The notes beneath the pieces were generated by a model. It ran no database searches and had not been told where the DNA came from. It saw nothing but the letters and a program-made list of their open reading frames with translations. DNA of 64,000 nucleotides from Enterobacteriaceae bacterium. GTDB lineage: Bacteria > Pseudomonadota > Gammaproteobacteria > Enterobacterales > Enterobacteriaceae. The stretch's first letter is position 1; each line of letters begins with the position of its first letter. The translations under genes were made by a program, and so were the position numbers. Where the stretch lies: contig CABIZV010000002.1 in the NCBI GenBank assembly GCA_902363335.1, positions 496,001 to 560,000 on the forward strand, in the 5' to 3' direction. This document shows, in pieces, positions 1-9,401 of the stretch.

Positions 1-1292
1 CCCTGCAATGGCTCATCAAGGATCAATAACGTCGGATGCTTCACCAACGCGCGGACGATCAGCGCCTGGCGCTGTTGCCCCCATGAGAGGCTGTGGAACG
101 GCGCGTCGGCGGTGCGAGCGTCCATACCGAGGATATGTAACCACTCATCGACCAGTTTGCGCTGCTTATCGGAGACGGCCTGATAGATGCCTATCGAATC
201 AAAATAGCCGGAGAGGATCACGTTACGCACGTTAGTGCTCACGCGGTAATCCAGATGCAGGCTGCTGCTGACGTAGCCGATGTGCTTTTTAATGTCCCAG
301 ATGGTTTCACCGCTGCCGCGGCGGCGGCCAAACAGGGTTAAATCGTTGCTATAACCCTGCGGATGATCGCCGGTGACCAGACTTAACAGCGTAGATTTCC
401 CCGCGCCGTTTGGCCCGACAATTTGCCAGTGTTCGCCAGGGGTGACCGTCCAGCTCAGATGGTTAATGATGGGCCGGTCGTTGTAGGAAATCACGGCGTC
501 ATTGAGCACGATAAGCGGCTGGCCGTCGGGCAGAGAAAGTCGGGCAGAAGGGGCGTCCGGCTCGGGCAATGCCATGCCGGAGAGTTTTTCACTGTGCGCC
601 AGTTGGGCGATGAGCGTTTGCGCCAGCAGCGCCTTTGTCTCACCGGTTTGCGCTAACGTACAATCTGCCAGCACACCGGCGAAGGGCACAAAGTCTGGGA
701 TATCATCAAAGCGGTTAAGTACCAGCACCAGCGTATAACCGGCTTTATGCAGCGTTGCCAGATGACAGGCAAGCTGGCGGCGAGAAGCAACGTCCAGCCC
801 GTCAAACGGTTCATCGAGGATCAAGAGATCCGGCTGCGTCATTAACGCCTGACAAAGCAAGGTTTTGCGCGTTTCCCCGGTCGAAAGATACTTAAAGCGA
901 CGCTCCAGCAGATGGCTGATGCCGAACTGTTCAGCGAGCGTTGAACACCGTGCTGGGTCGTTCACTTCATCCTGAATAATTTGTGCGGTAGTGCGCCCGG
1001 TATCGTCTTCATCGGGGCTGAGCATATCGGTGTTGTTGCGTTGCCATTCATCGCTGACCAGCTTTTGCAGCTGTTCAAAAGAGAGGCGGGTGATGCGATG
1101 AAATTGGCATTGGCGACTACCGGAAAGCAACGGCAGCTCGCCTGCCAGCGCGCGGGCGAGTGCCGATTTACCGCTACCATTACTGCCGACGAACGCCCAA
1201 CTTTCTCCGGCACGCAGCGTCAGATGCTCAATTTTTAATGTTTTTGTGTCGCTAAGACGAAACGTGCCTTGCGAAATTTGCAATGATGACAT
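1..1292 (-). CDS. modF: ModF, ABC ATPase-like protein of the molybdate locus (3' part cut by the window edge)
   Basis: The protein starts at an ATG at 1292 (MSSLQISQGTFRLSD) and stays open to base 1, giving about 430 of the roughly 490 residues known for ModF. A first ATP-binding cassette is seen near residues 30-45 (VGSNGSGKS, Walker A). The second cassette ends near the window edge with a Walker B reading LLILDEPLQ. ModF is a tandem-NBD soluble ABC protein with no membrane partner of its own; its role is poorly defined. It lies downstream of modE on the same strand with a 67-bp gap, as in the modEF operon. Family assignment is firm. Confidence 0.93.
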   Translation of the reverse strand, partial: MSSLQISQGTFRLSDTKTLKIEHLTLRAGESWAFVGSNGSGKSALARALAGELPLLSGSRQCQFHRITRLSFEQLQKLVSDEWQRNNTDMLSPDEDDTGRTTAQIIQDEVNDPARCSTLAEQFGISHLLERRFKYLSTGETRKTLLCQALMTQPDLLILDEPFDGLDVASRRQLACHLATLHKAGYTLVLVLNRFDDIPDFVPFAGVLADCTLAQTGETKALLAQTLIAQLAHSEKLSGMALPEPDAPSARLSLPDGQPLIVLNDAVISYNDRPIINHLSWTVTPGEHWQIVGPNGAGKSTLLSLVTGDHPQGYSNDLTLFGRRRGSGETIWDIKKHIGYVSSSLHLDYRVSTNVRNVILSGYFDSIGIYQAVSDKQRKLVDEWLHILGMDARTADAPFHSLSWGQQRQALIVRALVKHPTLLILDEPLQ

Positions 1293-1359
1293 GATGTATC
1301 CCGATTTTTGCAGCGTTATACATCAGGGATACGTGTTCAGGCGGATAATGTCAATGCCA

Positions 1360-2148
1360 TTAGCATAGCGTCGCAACAATGATACGGTCGGCATTAAAGA
1401 ATGCGATTACCTCGGCACCTTCTTCCAGCGTCTGGGCCTCAGCAAGCGCAAGAGTGGCGCATAATGTCTGCCCGTCCGGTAAAGCCATCAGCACTTCGCA
1501 TTGTTCTTTACCGCGCTGAATGTGGCTGATACGGCAGGCCAGCTGATTATCGGCCTGGGCGGCAACTGCGGGATCTCGCGTGACGTTAACCCACGGCGCT
1601 TTCAACAGCACCAGAACCTCTTTACCTTCATCCAGCCCCAGCCGTTCGCCGCTTTGGGCGGTAATGGCCACTTTCAGGCGGGTAGTGCCGTCCGCTAAAA
1701 GGATATCGACATGCTGCTGTACCTGCTGATGGTCGCGTTGAGTGACCGTACCAAACCATTGGTTGCGGGCGCTGGTTTGCAGCGAGAAGCGGGAGATGGC
1801 GGCCAGCAGGCTGTCAAGCGGCAGAGCATCGTCATCGCTTAACACATCGAAGGCTTTTTGCTGGATTTGTGCCAGCAGATCGTAGAGTTGGATCAGGCGC
1901 TGACCGTAGCGGGTTAATACCGCGCCGCCGCCGCCTTTACCGCCTGTCGCGCGGTCAACCAGCGATTGTTCGCTAAGCTGATTCATCTCATTAATGGCGT
2001 CCCAGGCGCTCTTGTAGCTGATTCCCGCATTTTTAGCTCCCTGGCTGATAGAGCCGGTCTGTGCTATTTGTTTGAGTAGCGAGATGCGGCGCGGATCGGC
2101 AAACAGGCGCTGCTGGAGCTTGAGGGTAAGAAGGATTTCGGCTTGCAT
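1360..2148 (-). CDS. modE: ModE, molybdate-responsive transcriptional regulator
   Basis: The product has 262 residues, the usual ModE length. The N-terminal winged-helix domain (about residues 1-120) contains the SISQGAKNAGISYKSAWDAI recognition region and the glycine-rich wing ATGGKGGGGA. The rest is a pair of Mop-type molybdate-binding domains (SARNQWFGTV; then a second repeat near residue 200). An in-frame upstream start at 2214 exists, but MQAEILLTLKLQQ at 2148 matches the family start. ModE with molybdate represses modABC and activates moa. Boxes that fit it are present upstream of both modA and moaA in this window. Confidence 0.96.
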   Translation of the reverse strand: MQAEILLTLKLQQRLFADPRRISLLKQIAQTGSISQGAKNAGISYKSAWDAINEMNQLSEQSLVDRATGGKGGGGAVLTRYGQRLIQLYDLLAQIQQKAFDVLSDDDALPLDSLLAAISRFSLQTSARNQWFGTVTQRDHQQVQQHVDILLADGTTRLKVAITAQSGERLGLDEGKEVLVLLKAPWVNVTRDPAVAAQADNQLACRISHIQRGKEQCEVLMALPDGQTLCATLALAEAQTLEEGAEVIAFFNADRIIVATLC

Positions 2149-2278
2149 AAGAGTATCCTGGCAAGAAAAAGGGTATTCTGACCCAAATAGCCGCTCACGC
2201 AAAGCACACCGCACAAAAGGGAGTGTATTTCTGCGCTATCCGGTTACAATAGCCGCATCACAATGTCTGGAGTTAACC

Positions 2279-2428
2279 ATGTTAGAGCTGTTGAAAAGTC
2301 TGGTATTTGCCGTAATCATGGTGCCCGTAGTGATGGCTATCATCCTGGGGTTGATTTACGGTCTGGGTGAAGTGTTTAACATCTTCTCCGGCGTCGGTCA
2401 CAAAGATCGCGACCAGAAAACTCACTGA
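2279..2428 (+). CDS. acrZ: AcrZ, small membrane partner of the AcrAB-TolC efflux pump
   Basis: A 49-residue protein beginning MLELLKSLVFAVIMVPVV, with one long hydrophobic helix (about residues 8-33) and a charged tail ending KDRDQKTH. It is nearly identical to E. coli AcrZ except for the last dozen residues. AcrZ binds AcrB in the inner membrane and alters export of some drugs. The SD-like TCTGGAGT sits just upstream of the ATG. It is divergent from modE and followed by a strong terminator. Confidence 0.95.
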   Translation: MLELLKSLVFAVIMVPVVMAIILGLIYGLGEVFNIFSGVGHKDRDQKTH

Positions 2429-2436
2429 TTTTCTCA

Positions 2437-2463
2437 AAAACGTCCGGTTTCACCGGACGTTTT
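2437..2463 (+). terminator. Intrinsic terminator after acrZ
   Basis: AAAACGTCCGG and CCGGACGTTTT form a perfect stem with a short loop, ending in a T run. It separates acrZ from modABC. Confidence 0.9.
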
Positions 2464-2560
2464 GCTATGAAGTTCCTCACACTCCTGCCGATAATATCCC
2501 GTAAATACAGTAATAATTCATGCATCTGTAATGCAATAAACCAGGAAAGTCCTTATACTC

Positions 2561-2588
2561 ACCGCTGTATTTTTTTGTATACAACGGT
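2561..2588 (+). promoter_or_regulatory. ModE operator upstream of modA
   Basis: ACCGCTGTATT and TATACAACGGT are inverted half-sites separated by 6 bases. They fit the ModE consensus (CGnTATATA, N6, TATATAACG) with small deviations. The site ends 17 bp before the modA ATG, so ModE binding would block transcription or initiation. A matching site lies upstream of moaA. Confidence 0.8.
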
Positions 2589-2605
2589 ATTCACAGGAGT
2601 TTCAA

Positions 2606-3379
2606 ATGACAGGTTCATGGTTACGTTTGTTTGCGGGAGCGACATTGACGCTCTCCGTGGCGGGTCACGCGCTGGCGGATGACGCTAAAATCACCGTATT
2701 TGCTGCCGCCTCGCTGACCAATGCGATGCAGGATATTGCTAAAGAGTACAAAAAAGAGAAGAACGTCGACGTGGTTTCTTCTTTTGCGTCTTCCTCGACG
2801 CTGGCTCGCCAGATTGAAGCGGGTGCACCGGCTGACCTGTTTATCTCCGCTGACCAGAAATGGATGGACTACGCGGTGGATAAGAAGGCGATTGATACCG
2901 CCACGCGTGAAACGCTGCTGGGCAATAGCCTGGTGGTGGTCGCGCCAAAAGCGAGCCCACAGGGCGATATCACCATCGATGCGAAAACCAACTGGACCAG
3001 CCTGCTCAAAGATGGCCGTCTGGCGGTAGGTGACCCGGAACACGTCCCGGCGGGCATCTATGCGAAAGAAGCGCTGCAAAAGCTCGGCGCATGGGAAACC
3101 CTGTCGCCGAAACTGGCGCCAGCGGAAGACGTTCGCGGCGCACTGGCGCTGGTAGAACGTAATGAAGCGCCGCTGGGTATCGTTTACGGCTCTGACGCGG
3201 TGGCCAGCAAAGGTGTTAAAGTTGTCGGCACCTTCCCGGAAGATTCCCACAAGAAGGTTGAATACCCTATTGCCATTACCGATGGTCATAAAAATGCGAC
3301 GGTTACCGCGTTTTATGATTATCTGAAAGGGCCGCAGGCATCTGAAATCTATAAACGTTACGGATTCACAACTCGCTAA
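2606..3379 (+). CDS. modA: ModA, periplasmic molybdate-binding protein
   Basis: 257 residues, the same length as E. coli ModA. It starts with a signal peptide ending AGHALA (cleavage near residue 24). The mature protein begins DDAKITVFAAASLTNAM; the conserved AASL and ASSSTLARQIEAGAP segments that contact the oxyanion are present. It delivers molybdate or tungstate to ModBC. The SD CAGGAG lies at a good distance, and the stop overlaps the modB start (TAATG). Confidence 0.97.
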   Translation: MTGSWLRLFAGATLTLSVAGHALADDAKITVFAAASLTNAMQDIAKEYKKEKNVDVVSSFASSSTLARQIEAGAPADLFISADQKWMDYAVDKKAIDTATRETLLGNSLVVVAPKASPQGDITIDAKTNWTSLLKDGRLAVGDPEHVPAGIYAKEALQKLGAWETLSPKLAPAEDVRGALALVERNEAPLGIVYGSDAVASKGVKVVGTFPEDSHKKVEYPIAITDGHKNATVTAFYDYLKGPQASEIYKRYGFTTR

Positions 3380-4068
3380 TGATATTGTCCGATCCCGAAT
3401 GGCAAGCGGTTCTGCTGAGCCTGAAAGTGTCATCCCTGGCCGTGGTTTTTAGTCTGCCGTTTGGGATCTTTTTTGCCTGGCTGCTGGTACGCCGAAATTT
3501 CCCCGGTAAAGCGCTGCTCGATGGGTTAATCCATCTGCCGCTAGTGCTGCCGCCGGTGGTTGTGGGTTATCTGTTGCTTATCGCGATGGGACGCCGTGGC
3601 TTTATCGGTAGCTGGTTGTATGACTGGTTCGGTCTGACCTTTGCCTTTAGCTGGCGCGGTGCGGTGATAGCGGCGGCGGTTATGTCGTTCCCGCTGATGG
3701 TCAGAGCGATTCGTCTGGCGCTGGAAGGCGTTGACGTCAAGCTTGAACAGGCGGCGCGTACCTTAGGCGCCGGGCGCTGGCGGGTGTTTTGTACCATCAC
3801 GCTACCGCTGATGCTGCCCGGGATTATCGTGGGTACGGTGCTGGCTTTTGCCCGCTCGTTGGGCGAGTTTGGTGCGACGATCACCTTTGTCTCGAATATT
3901 CCCGGCGAAACGCGCACCATTCCTTCCGCGATGTATACCCTGATTCAGACCCCCGGTGGCGAAAGCGCGGCGGCGCGTCTGTGCCTGATTTCCATTGTCC
4001 TGGCGCTGATTTCGCTGATGATTTCAGAATGGCTGGCACGTCTGAGCCGTCAACGGATAGGAGCGTAA
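3379..4068 (+). CDS. modB: ModB, molybdate ABC transporter permease
   Basis: 229 residues with five or so hydrophobic segments. The cytoplasmic coupling motif EQAARTLGAGRWRVF, typical of binding-protein-dependent permeases (EAA loop), lies near residue 125. It forms the membrane channel of the ModABC importer. It is translationally coupled to modA and is followed after 3 bp by modC. Confidence 0.97.
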   Translation: MILSDPEWQAVLLSLKVSSLAVVFSLPFGIFFAWLLVRRNFPGKALLDGLIHLPLVLPPVVVGYLLLIAMGRRGFIGSWLYDWFGLTFAFSWRGAVIAAAVMSFPLMVRAIRLALEGVDVKLEQAARTLGAGRWRVFCTITLPLMLPGIIVGTVLAFARSLGEFGATITFVSNIPGETRTIPSAMYTLIQTPGGESAAARLCLISIVLALISLMISEWLARLSRQRIGA

Positions 4069-4071
4069 CGC

Positions 4072-5130
4072 ATGCTGGAGCTCAATTTTAGCCAGACGCT
4101 GGGCACGCACTGTCTGCAAATTAATGAATCTCTGCCTGCCTCCGGTATTACCGCCGTATTCGGCGTTTCCGGGGCGGGTAAAACCTCGCTGATTAATGCC
4201 ATCAGCGGGCTGACCCGGCCGCAGCAGGGACGCATCGTGCTCAATGGACGAGTGCTCCATGACGCGGAGCAGGGCATCAACCTTGCGCCTGAAAAAAGGC
4301 GCATTGGCTACGTGTTCCAGGATGCGCGACTTTTTCCGCACTACAAAGTGCGCGGCAATCTGCGCTACGGCATGGCGAAAAGCATGGCTGACCAGTTTGA
4401 TAAGCTGGTGGCGCTACTCGGCATTGAATCATTGCTCGACCGCCTGCCCGGCAGTCTCTCCGGCGGGGAGAAACAGCGCGTGGCGATTGGCCGGGCGCTA
4501 TTAACCGCGCCGGAACTGCTGCTGCTTGATGAACCTCTGGCGTCGCTCGATATTCCGCGCAAACGTGAGCTGTTGCCGTACCTGCAACGGTTAGCGCGCG
4601 AAATCAATATTCCGATGCTCTACGTCAGCCATTCGCTGGACGAAATCCTGCATCTGGCCGATAAAGTGCTGGTGCTGGAAGGCGGGCAGGTCAAAGCCTT
4701 TGGCAATCTGGAGGACGTATGGGGCAGCAGCGTAATGCATCCGTGGCTGCCGCAGGACCAGCAAAGCAGCATTCTGCGCGTGACGGTCTTGGAGCATCAT
4801 CCGCATTACGCAATGACCGCGCTGGCGTTGGGCGACCAGCATATCTGGGTCAATAAGCTCGATAAGCCGCTGCAAAGCGCGGTGCGAGTGCGCATTCAGG
4901 CCACCGACGTGTCGCTGGTGCTCCAGCCTTCACCCCACACCAGTATCCGTAACGTGCTGCACGCCAAAGTGTTGCAGTGTTTTGACACGCAGGGCCAGGT
5001 CGAAGTCCAGCTTGATGTCAGCGGCCGCACGCTGTGGGCGTGCATCAGCCCATGGGCAAGAGACGACCTGGCGGTGAAACCAGGCCAGTGGCTCTATGCG
5101 CAGGTTAAAAGCGTGTCGATCACCGCCTGA
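4072..5130 (+). CDS. modC: ModC, molybdate ABC transporter ATPase
   Basis: 352 residues. Walker A is GVSGAGKTS near residue 31, the signature is LSGGEKQRVAIGRAL, and Walker B is LLLLDEPLASLD. The C-terminal third (about 290-350) is a Mop domain that binds oxyanion and gives trans-inhibition in related systems. It energises molybdate import through ModB. Its stop codon abuts that of ybhA, which is read from the other strand, with no bases between. Confidence 0.97.
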   Translation: MLELNFSQTLGTHCLQINESLPASGITAVFGVSGAGKTSLINAISGLTRPQQGRIVLNGRVLHDAEQGINLAPEKRRIGYVFQDARLFPHYKVRGNLRYGMAKSMADQFDKLVALLGIESLLDRLPGSLSGGEKQRVAIGRALLTAPELLLLDEPLASLDIPRKRELLPYLQRLAREINIPMLYVSHSLDEILHLADKVLVLEGGQVKAFGNLEDVWGSSVMHPWLPQDQQSSILRVTVLEHHPHYAMTALALGDQHIWVNKLDKPLQSAVRVRIQATDVSLVLQPSPHTSIRNVLHAKVLQCFDTQGQVEVQLDVSGRTLWACISPWARDDLAVKPGQWLYAQVKSVSITA

Positions 5131-5949
5131 TTACAGCAGATTTTTATAGATAAAGTCGGCGATAGCATCCGTGGTGTTTTCGCCGATCACCACGTTGGCG
5201 CGGGCTTTGACTGCGTCGTCGGCATTTCCCATCGCCACACCGGTTCCCGCCGCTTCCAGCATACTGATATCGTTAAAATTATCGCCAAAAGCAATCACAT
5301 CCTGCATAGACCAGCCCTGCGAGGTCACAAACTGGGTCAGGCGTTTGCCCTTACTGTTACCCTGGCGGGCGATATCCACCTGATCGTGCCATGACCATTC
5401 GCACTCCAGTTGCAGCGTTTGCTCAACGTGTTTAGCAAAGTTCTGCAATTTCTCGCCGTCTTCATCGGTCAGGGCGAATTTCCACACGTTTTTGACGTCG
5501 TGCGCGGCCTGGGCCAGGGAATCCACCTGAGTAAAGGAGGGGCGCTGATCTTCTGGCAGCGTCAGCGCCCAGTTACCGGTGCGAATAACATGTCCGGTGG
5601 GGTACTGGTACATCATGGTATCGTCGACATACATCAGGCCGTGGATCTTGTGCTCATCCAGTAACGTAATCAGCTGCTGAGCTTTTTCCACCGGCATAGG
5701 ATCGGCATCCAGGACTTTTTTTGCTTGATAATCATACAAGTAAGTACCATTACAACAAATTGCAGGTGTATCTAACGCCAGTGCCTGATAAAAAGGATGA
5801 ATGGCAACGTGGTGACGACCGGTCACAATCATTAATTGGTACCCTGCAGCTCGGGCGCGATTCAGCGCTTCCAGAGAAGAGGGGAGCAGGGTTTTCTTCG
5901 GCGTCAGGAGCGTTCCGTCCAGATCCAGGGCAATTACACGTGCAGTCAT
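5131..5949 (-). CDS. ybhA: YbhA, HAD-family sugar/pyridoxal phosphate phosphatase
   Basis: 272 residues from the ATG at 5949 (MTARVIALDLDGTLLTPKK); an in-frame upstream start gives a 34-residue extension unlike the family. The DxD nucleophile motif DLDGTLLT lies at residues 8-15, the lysine motif in the GNSKGKRL region, and the C-terminal metal motif is FGDNFNDISML. This is a Cof-type (HAD IIB) phosphatase. The E. coli homologue acts on pyridoxal phosphate and some sugar phosphates in vitro. It converges on modC. Confidence 0.94.
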   Translation of the reverse strand: MTARVIALDLDGTLLTPKKTLLPSSLEALNRARAAGYQLMIVTGRHHVAIHPFYQALALDTPAICCNGTYLYDYQAKKVLDADPMPVEKAQQLITLLDEHKIHGLMYVDDTMMYQYPTGHVIRTGNWALTLPEDQRPSFTQVDSLAQAAHDVKNVWKFALTDEDGEKLQNFAKHVEQTLQLECEWSWHDQVDIARQGNSKGKRLTQFVTSQGWSMQDVIAFGDNFNDISMLEAAGTGVAMGNADDAVKARANVVIGENTTDAIADFIYKNLL

Positions 5950-6078
5950 AGATATGTCTCGAGTTAAAGAGAAAATTCGCTGTTCAGGATGGTACACCGA
6001 GATACCTGTGCGGCAAAATGATGTGAAGCAGGCCGCGATAAATCGCCACAATTCTACGTTTTCCTAAAAGGAGTAGTC

Positions 6079-7074
6079 ATGAAACAGACCGTTTATACCG
6101 CCAGTCCGGAAAGTCAGCAGATCCACGTCTGGACGCTGAATCACGACGGTAGCCTGACGCTGGTGCAGGTGGTAGATGTTCCAGGTCAGGTGCAGCCGAT
6201 GGTCGTCAGCCCCGATAAACGTTTCTTGTATGTTGGCGTACGCCCGGAGTTTCGCGTGCTGGCTTACCGTATCGCCCCGGACGATGGCGCGTTGACCTTT
6301 GCGGCCCAGGCGCCGTTACCGGGCAGCCCAACGCATATCTCTACCGACCGCAAAGGCAACTTCGTCTTTAGCGCCTCTTACAACCAGGCCAACGTGAGCG
6401 TGATTCGTCTGGAAGATGGTCTGCCGCGCGACACGGTGACGGTGCAGGAAGGGCTTGATGGCTGCCACTCCGCCAATATCTCCCCGGATAACCGCACGCT
6501 GTGGGTTCCTGCCCTCAAACAAGATCGTATCTGCCTGTTTACGCTTGGTGATGATGGCTTCTTATCCGCGCAAACACCTGCGGAAGTGACGACGGTTGAA
6601 GGTGCGGGTCCGCGTCACCTGGTGTTCCATCCGAACGAGCAGTACGCCTATTGCGTCAATGAGCTCAACGGCACCGTTAACGTCTGGGAGCTAAAAGATC
6701 CGCACGGCAACATTGAGTGCGTACAGACGCTGGATATGATGCCAGCCGATTTCTCTGACACCCGCTGGGCGGCAGACATCCACATCACCCCGGATGGCCG
6801 TCACCTTTACGCCTGTGACCGAACTTCAAGCCTGATTACCATCTTTAGCGTATCGGAAGATGGTAGCGTGCTGTCATTAGAAGGCTTCCAGCCAACCGAA
6901 ACCCAGCCGCGCGGCTTTAATATCGACCATAGCGGTAAGTACCTCGTCGCGGCAGGTCAGAAGTCGCACCATATCGCGGTGTATGAAATTGCCGGTGTGC
7001 AGGGGCTGCTACAGGAGAAAGGCCGCTATGCGGTAGGTCAGGGCCCAATGTGGGTAGTGATTAACGCGCATTAA
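6079..7074 (+). CDS. pgl: 6-phosphogluconolactonase
   Basis: 331 residues, full length for the E. coli Pgl (YbhE) type. It is a seven-bladed beta-propeller lactonase with repeated PD/GxxLY-type blades (SPDKRFLYV, SPDNRTLWV, TPDGRHLYA). It hydrolyses 6-phosphogluconolactone in the oxidative pentose phosphate pathway. The SD AAAAGGAG precedes the ATG. It is divergent from ybhA. Confidence 0.96.
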   Translation: MKQTVYTASPESQQIHVWTLNHDGSLTLVQVVDVPGQVQPMVVSPDKRFLYVGVRPEFRVLAYRIAPDDGALTFAAQAPLPGSPTHISTDRKGNFVFSASYNQANVSVIRLEDGLPRDTVTVQEGLDGCHSANISPDNRTLWVPALKQDRICLFTLGDDGFLSAQTPAEVTTVEGAGPRHLVFHPNEQYAYCVNELNGTVNVWELKDPHGNIECVQTLDMMPADFSDTRWAADIHITPDGRHLYACDRTSSLITIFSVSEDGSVLSLEGFQPTETQPRGFNIDHSGKYLVAAGQKSHHIAVYEIAGVQGLLQEKGRYAVGQGPMWVVINAH

Positions 7075-7078
7075 TCAG

Positions 7079-7155
7079 GTAGGCCGGATAAGGCGTACGC
7101 CGCCATCTGGCAACGGCGTCGGGCTGCCTGATGGCGCTTCGCTTATCAGGCCTAC
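7079..7155. repeat. REP/BIME pair after pgl
   Basis: A forward unit starting GTAGGCCGGATAAGGCG is followed by an inverted unit ending TTATCAGGCCTAC, with GTAG heads at both outer ends. This is the classic enterobacterial REP type. It lies between the convergent pgl and ybhC genes. Confidence 0.88.
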
Positions 7156-7181
7156 GCGGCGGCGTCGCGTTCGGCAAAAAA

Positions 7182-7209
7182 AAGGGCTCATGCGATGCAT
7201 GAACCCTTT
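7182..7209. terminator. Bidirectional terminator between pgl and ybhC
   Basis: AAGGGCTCATGC and GCATGAACCCTT pair with one mismatch around GAT. An A-run lies before the stem and a T-run after it, so it can serve both converging genes. Confidence 0.85.
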
Positions 7210-7227
7210 TATCAGTTAGCTAAATGA

Positions 7228-8508
7228 CTATTTAGCTTCCGCCATCACATGACTTCCCACACCGCGGTTGTTGTACTCCCACATACGGTTGAAGTTACGG
7301 TCGTTCAGATCGCGTTTCATCTCGCCTTTGTCGTCCTTCGCGCCGGTGTTGCCGCTGAATGGACGTTTTGAAATGGCGGCGTCAGCCCACGGTTTTGCCC
7401 CGTTGAAGCCTTCGTTAATCACGCTATCGCGGATCACAACCTGACCGTTGGTATTGCTGTCGACGTCCAGAGAACGGCCCAGCTGCGCCACGCCGTCACC
7501 GGATGCGGTGAAGCGGCTGTTAGTCGCGAGGAAGCCGTAGAAGATGTTGGACTGTGTTGCCGGGGCGAACACGTAACCTTCCTGCTGGGTACGGGAGTTC
7601 ACCACGCGGAAGTCGGTGTTATCAAACACCACCGCGCCGCGGCCGGAAACGATATCGACATCACCTTCAATATAGCTGTTGCTGACCAGTGTACGGGTCT
7701 GGCGGTTGTTCTGCAGACGATTGTCTACGCCGCTGTTGGTGACAAAGAAGGTGTTCTGACGGCCCAGAATGTTGACGTTGTTTAACTGGGTTTTATCGCC
7801 ATCGGTACGCAGCGCGACGGCCTGGTGCGTACCCGCATCCACGCTATCGCCGAGGTTGTTTTCGATGGTCAGGTTCTGCATTTGCAGACCGTTGTTTTGT
7901 GACCAAACGACCGCGGAACACATCATGCCGATGGTGGCACTACGTTTGCTCTGGCAGTTGTCGAACATATACCACGCCGGTTTGCCTGGCATGTATTTAC
8001 CGCCCGGGTTCACCAGACGACGCCAGGTCGCGGTGTCAATTTCGGAGTCGATAGCCAGACCGATTTTCACGTCAGAGGCTTTCTCGCCGCTGCCGTAAAT
8101 GGTAATGCTGCCGGAGGCTGCCGGAATATACACGGTGCCCTGATATTCACCCGGTAACACTTCAATGAACTGGCGCGTGTTGCTGCGGCGGGTAATCGCG
8201 GCGTCAACCGCAGCTTGCAGGGTGGTATGCGTCACGCCCTGTGTACCCGCAGGCCCCACCACGAAGTCAGCTTTGGCTGGGATCGCGATAGGCGATGGAG
8301 ACCAGGCAGCAGCGTTCGGATCAAGCGATGAGAAGTAACGCGCGGCGGTAAAGTTCTGCGCTTCATCAGCAGATAACACCGGACGAGAGGATGTTCCAGG
8401 TGCGGCCTGGTCAGATGGCCGTTGATCCGCAGGCGTTGAGCTGCACGCCGTCAGTGTCACGCCAAAAGCCAATGCCAGCGCCAGACGAGAAACCGATAAA
8501 ATGTTCAT
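7228..8508 (-). CDS. ybhC: YbhC, outer-membrane lipoprotein of the pectinesterase family
   Basis: 426 residues. A lipoprotein signal is present: hydrophobic stretch then the lipobox LTAC with the Cys at residue 22. The rest is a right-handed beta-helix of the pectin methylesterase fold (VDAAITRR, GDVDIVSGRGAVVFDN). In the E. coli homologue the protein acts as an acyl-CoA thioesterase rather than a pectinesterase, so the native substrate is uncertain. It is transcribed towards pgl. Confidence 0.93.
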   Translation of the reverse strand: MNILSVSRLALALAFGVTLTACSSTPADQRPSDQAAPGTSSRPVLSADEAQNFTAARYFSSLDPNAAAWSPSPIAIPAKADFVVGPAGTQGVTHTTLQAAVDAAITRRSNTRQFIEVLPGEYQGTVYIPAASGSITIYGSGEKASDVKIGLAIDSEIDTATWRRLVNPGGKYMPGKPAWYMFDNCQSKRSATIGMMCSAVVWSQNNGLQMQNLTIENNLGDSVDAGTHQAVALRTDGDKTQLNNVNILGRQNTFFVTNSGVDNRLQNNRQTRTLVSNSYIEGDVDIVSGRGAVVFDNTDFRVVNSRTQQEGYVFAPATQSNIFYGFLATNSRFTASGDGVAQLGRSLDVDSNTNGQVVIRDSVINEGFNGAKPWADAAISKRPFSGNTGAKDDKGEMKRDLNDRNFNRMWEYNNRGVGSHVMAEAK

Positions 8509-8723
8509 GTTGCTCCAGGCTAATTAAGTGAATGTGAATCCTGTAAAAGCAGCCTTTTTATACTATGTTGAGCGAAACGGGAAGATATACTGACAAAAAT
8601 CGCCTGTTTTTTTGGCGACTTAGGTGTGCGGAAGACGATGGGGGGATTTCTGAGTAAGAATAGCCTCATCATAACAACAGTATCATTGTGCCGCTCTACG
8701 GCCGTGCGCCATCCTGCTACCCT

Positions 8724-9386
8724 TTAAAACGCTTTTTTATGCGTCAAATTCGTGACTAAATCGGTGATGCTCAACACTAACGTAGAACGCACCATCTGCT
8801 GATAGCGTTGCTCTTGCATGGTAATGAGTGATTCATCCACCACGTCCTCAGGCAGATGCAACGTCGGCTGCGGTGGCAGCGCCGTCATGCAGTGCAGCAT
8901 GCTGATGGGCCCCAGAATTTCATCATCGGTAAAGCTGTAGATCTTATTTTCATTAAGCAATTCACCGTTGAGCGCCACCAGAAGCTCGACGTCTTCATAT
9001 TCATCGCGGCTAATGACGCCGAGCGCATAAATCAGTTTCAGGCGCACCGATAAATTTGCCAGCGGCCCCGTGCCTTCCAGCAGCGGCTCCACCGCGTATT
9101 TTACGGCATAGTCGTCTTTACGAAAGGCTTGCAGAATCAGAAGATCCACCGCTTCCGCGAGCAAACCCACGGCGGTCTGAATGAAGCCGGTGAGCGTCTG
9201 CCGCGCGTTTAATCGCTCTAGAATTCGATTTTCAACGGCCTGATTTTTATAAAGATCGGATTCGTCCATTGGGGTCATCATCGTGGCTTCATATTCCGGT
9301 GCCCGCGGCTTTGCGGGCGCAGGCGCTTTTGGATGATGCTCTTTTATCTCTGTTTGCGCGGCTAAGCGCAGGCGATTGTGTTTCAT
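8724..9386 (-). CDS. mtlR: MtlR, mannitol operon repressor
   Basis: 220 residues of the MtlR family, which is all-helical and has no classical helix-turn-helix. The family core reads QAFRKDDYAVKYAVEPLL and SVRLKLIYALGVISRDEYED. The N-terminus (residues 1-35) is a basic, Pro/Ala-rich extension making it about 25 residues longer than K-12 MtlR as I remember it. The ATG at 9386 has an AGGA SD 8 bases upstream, which supports the long form. It is the last gene of mtlADR, 57 bp after mtlD. Confidence 0.9.
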   Translation of the reverse strand: MKHNRLRLAAQTEIKEHHPKAPAPAKPRAPEYEATMMTPMDESDLYKNQAVENRILERLNARQTLTGFIQTAVGLLAEAVDLLILQAFRKDDYAVKYAVEPLLEGTGPLANLSVRLKLIYALGVISRDEYEDVELLVALNGELLNENKIYSFTDDEILGPISMLHCMTALPPQPTLHLPEDVVDESLITMQEQRYQQMVRSTLVLSITDLVTNLTHKKAF

Positions 9387-9401
9387 CTCATCATTCCTAT
9401 C

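Noticed and set aside
2621..3433. 270-codon minus-strand frame
   Set aside because: It lies antisense to modA, which has a clear signal peptide, SD and family match.
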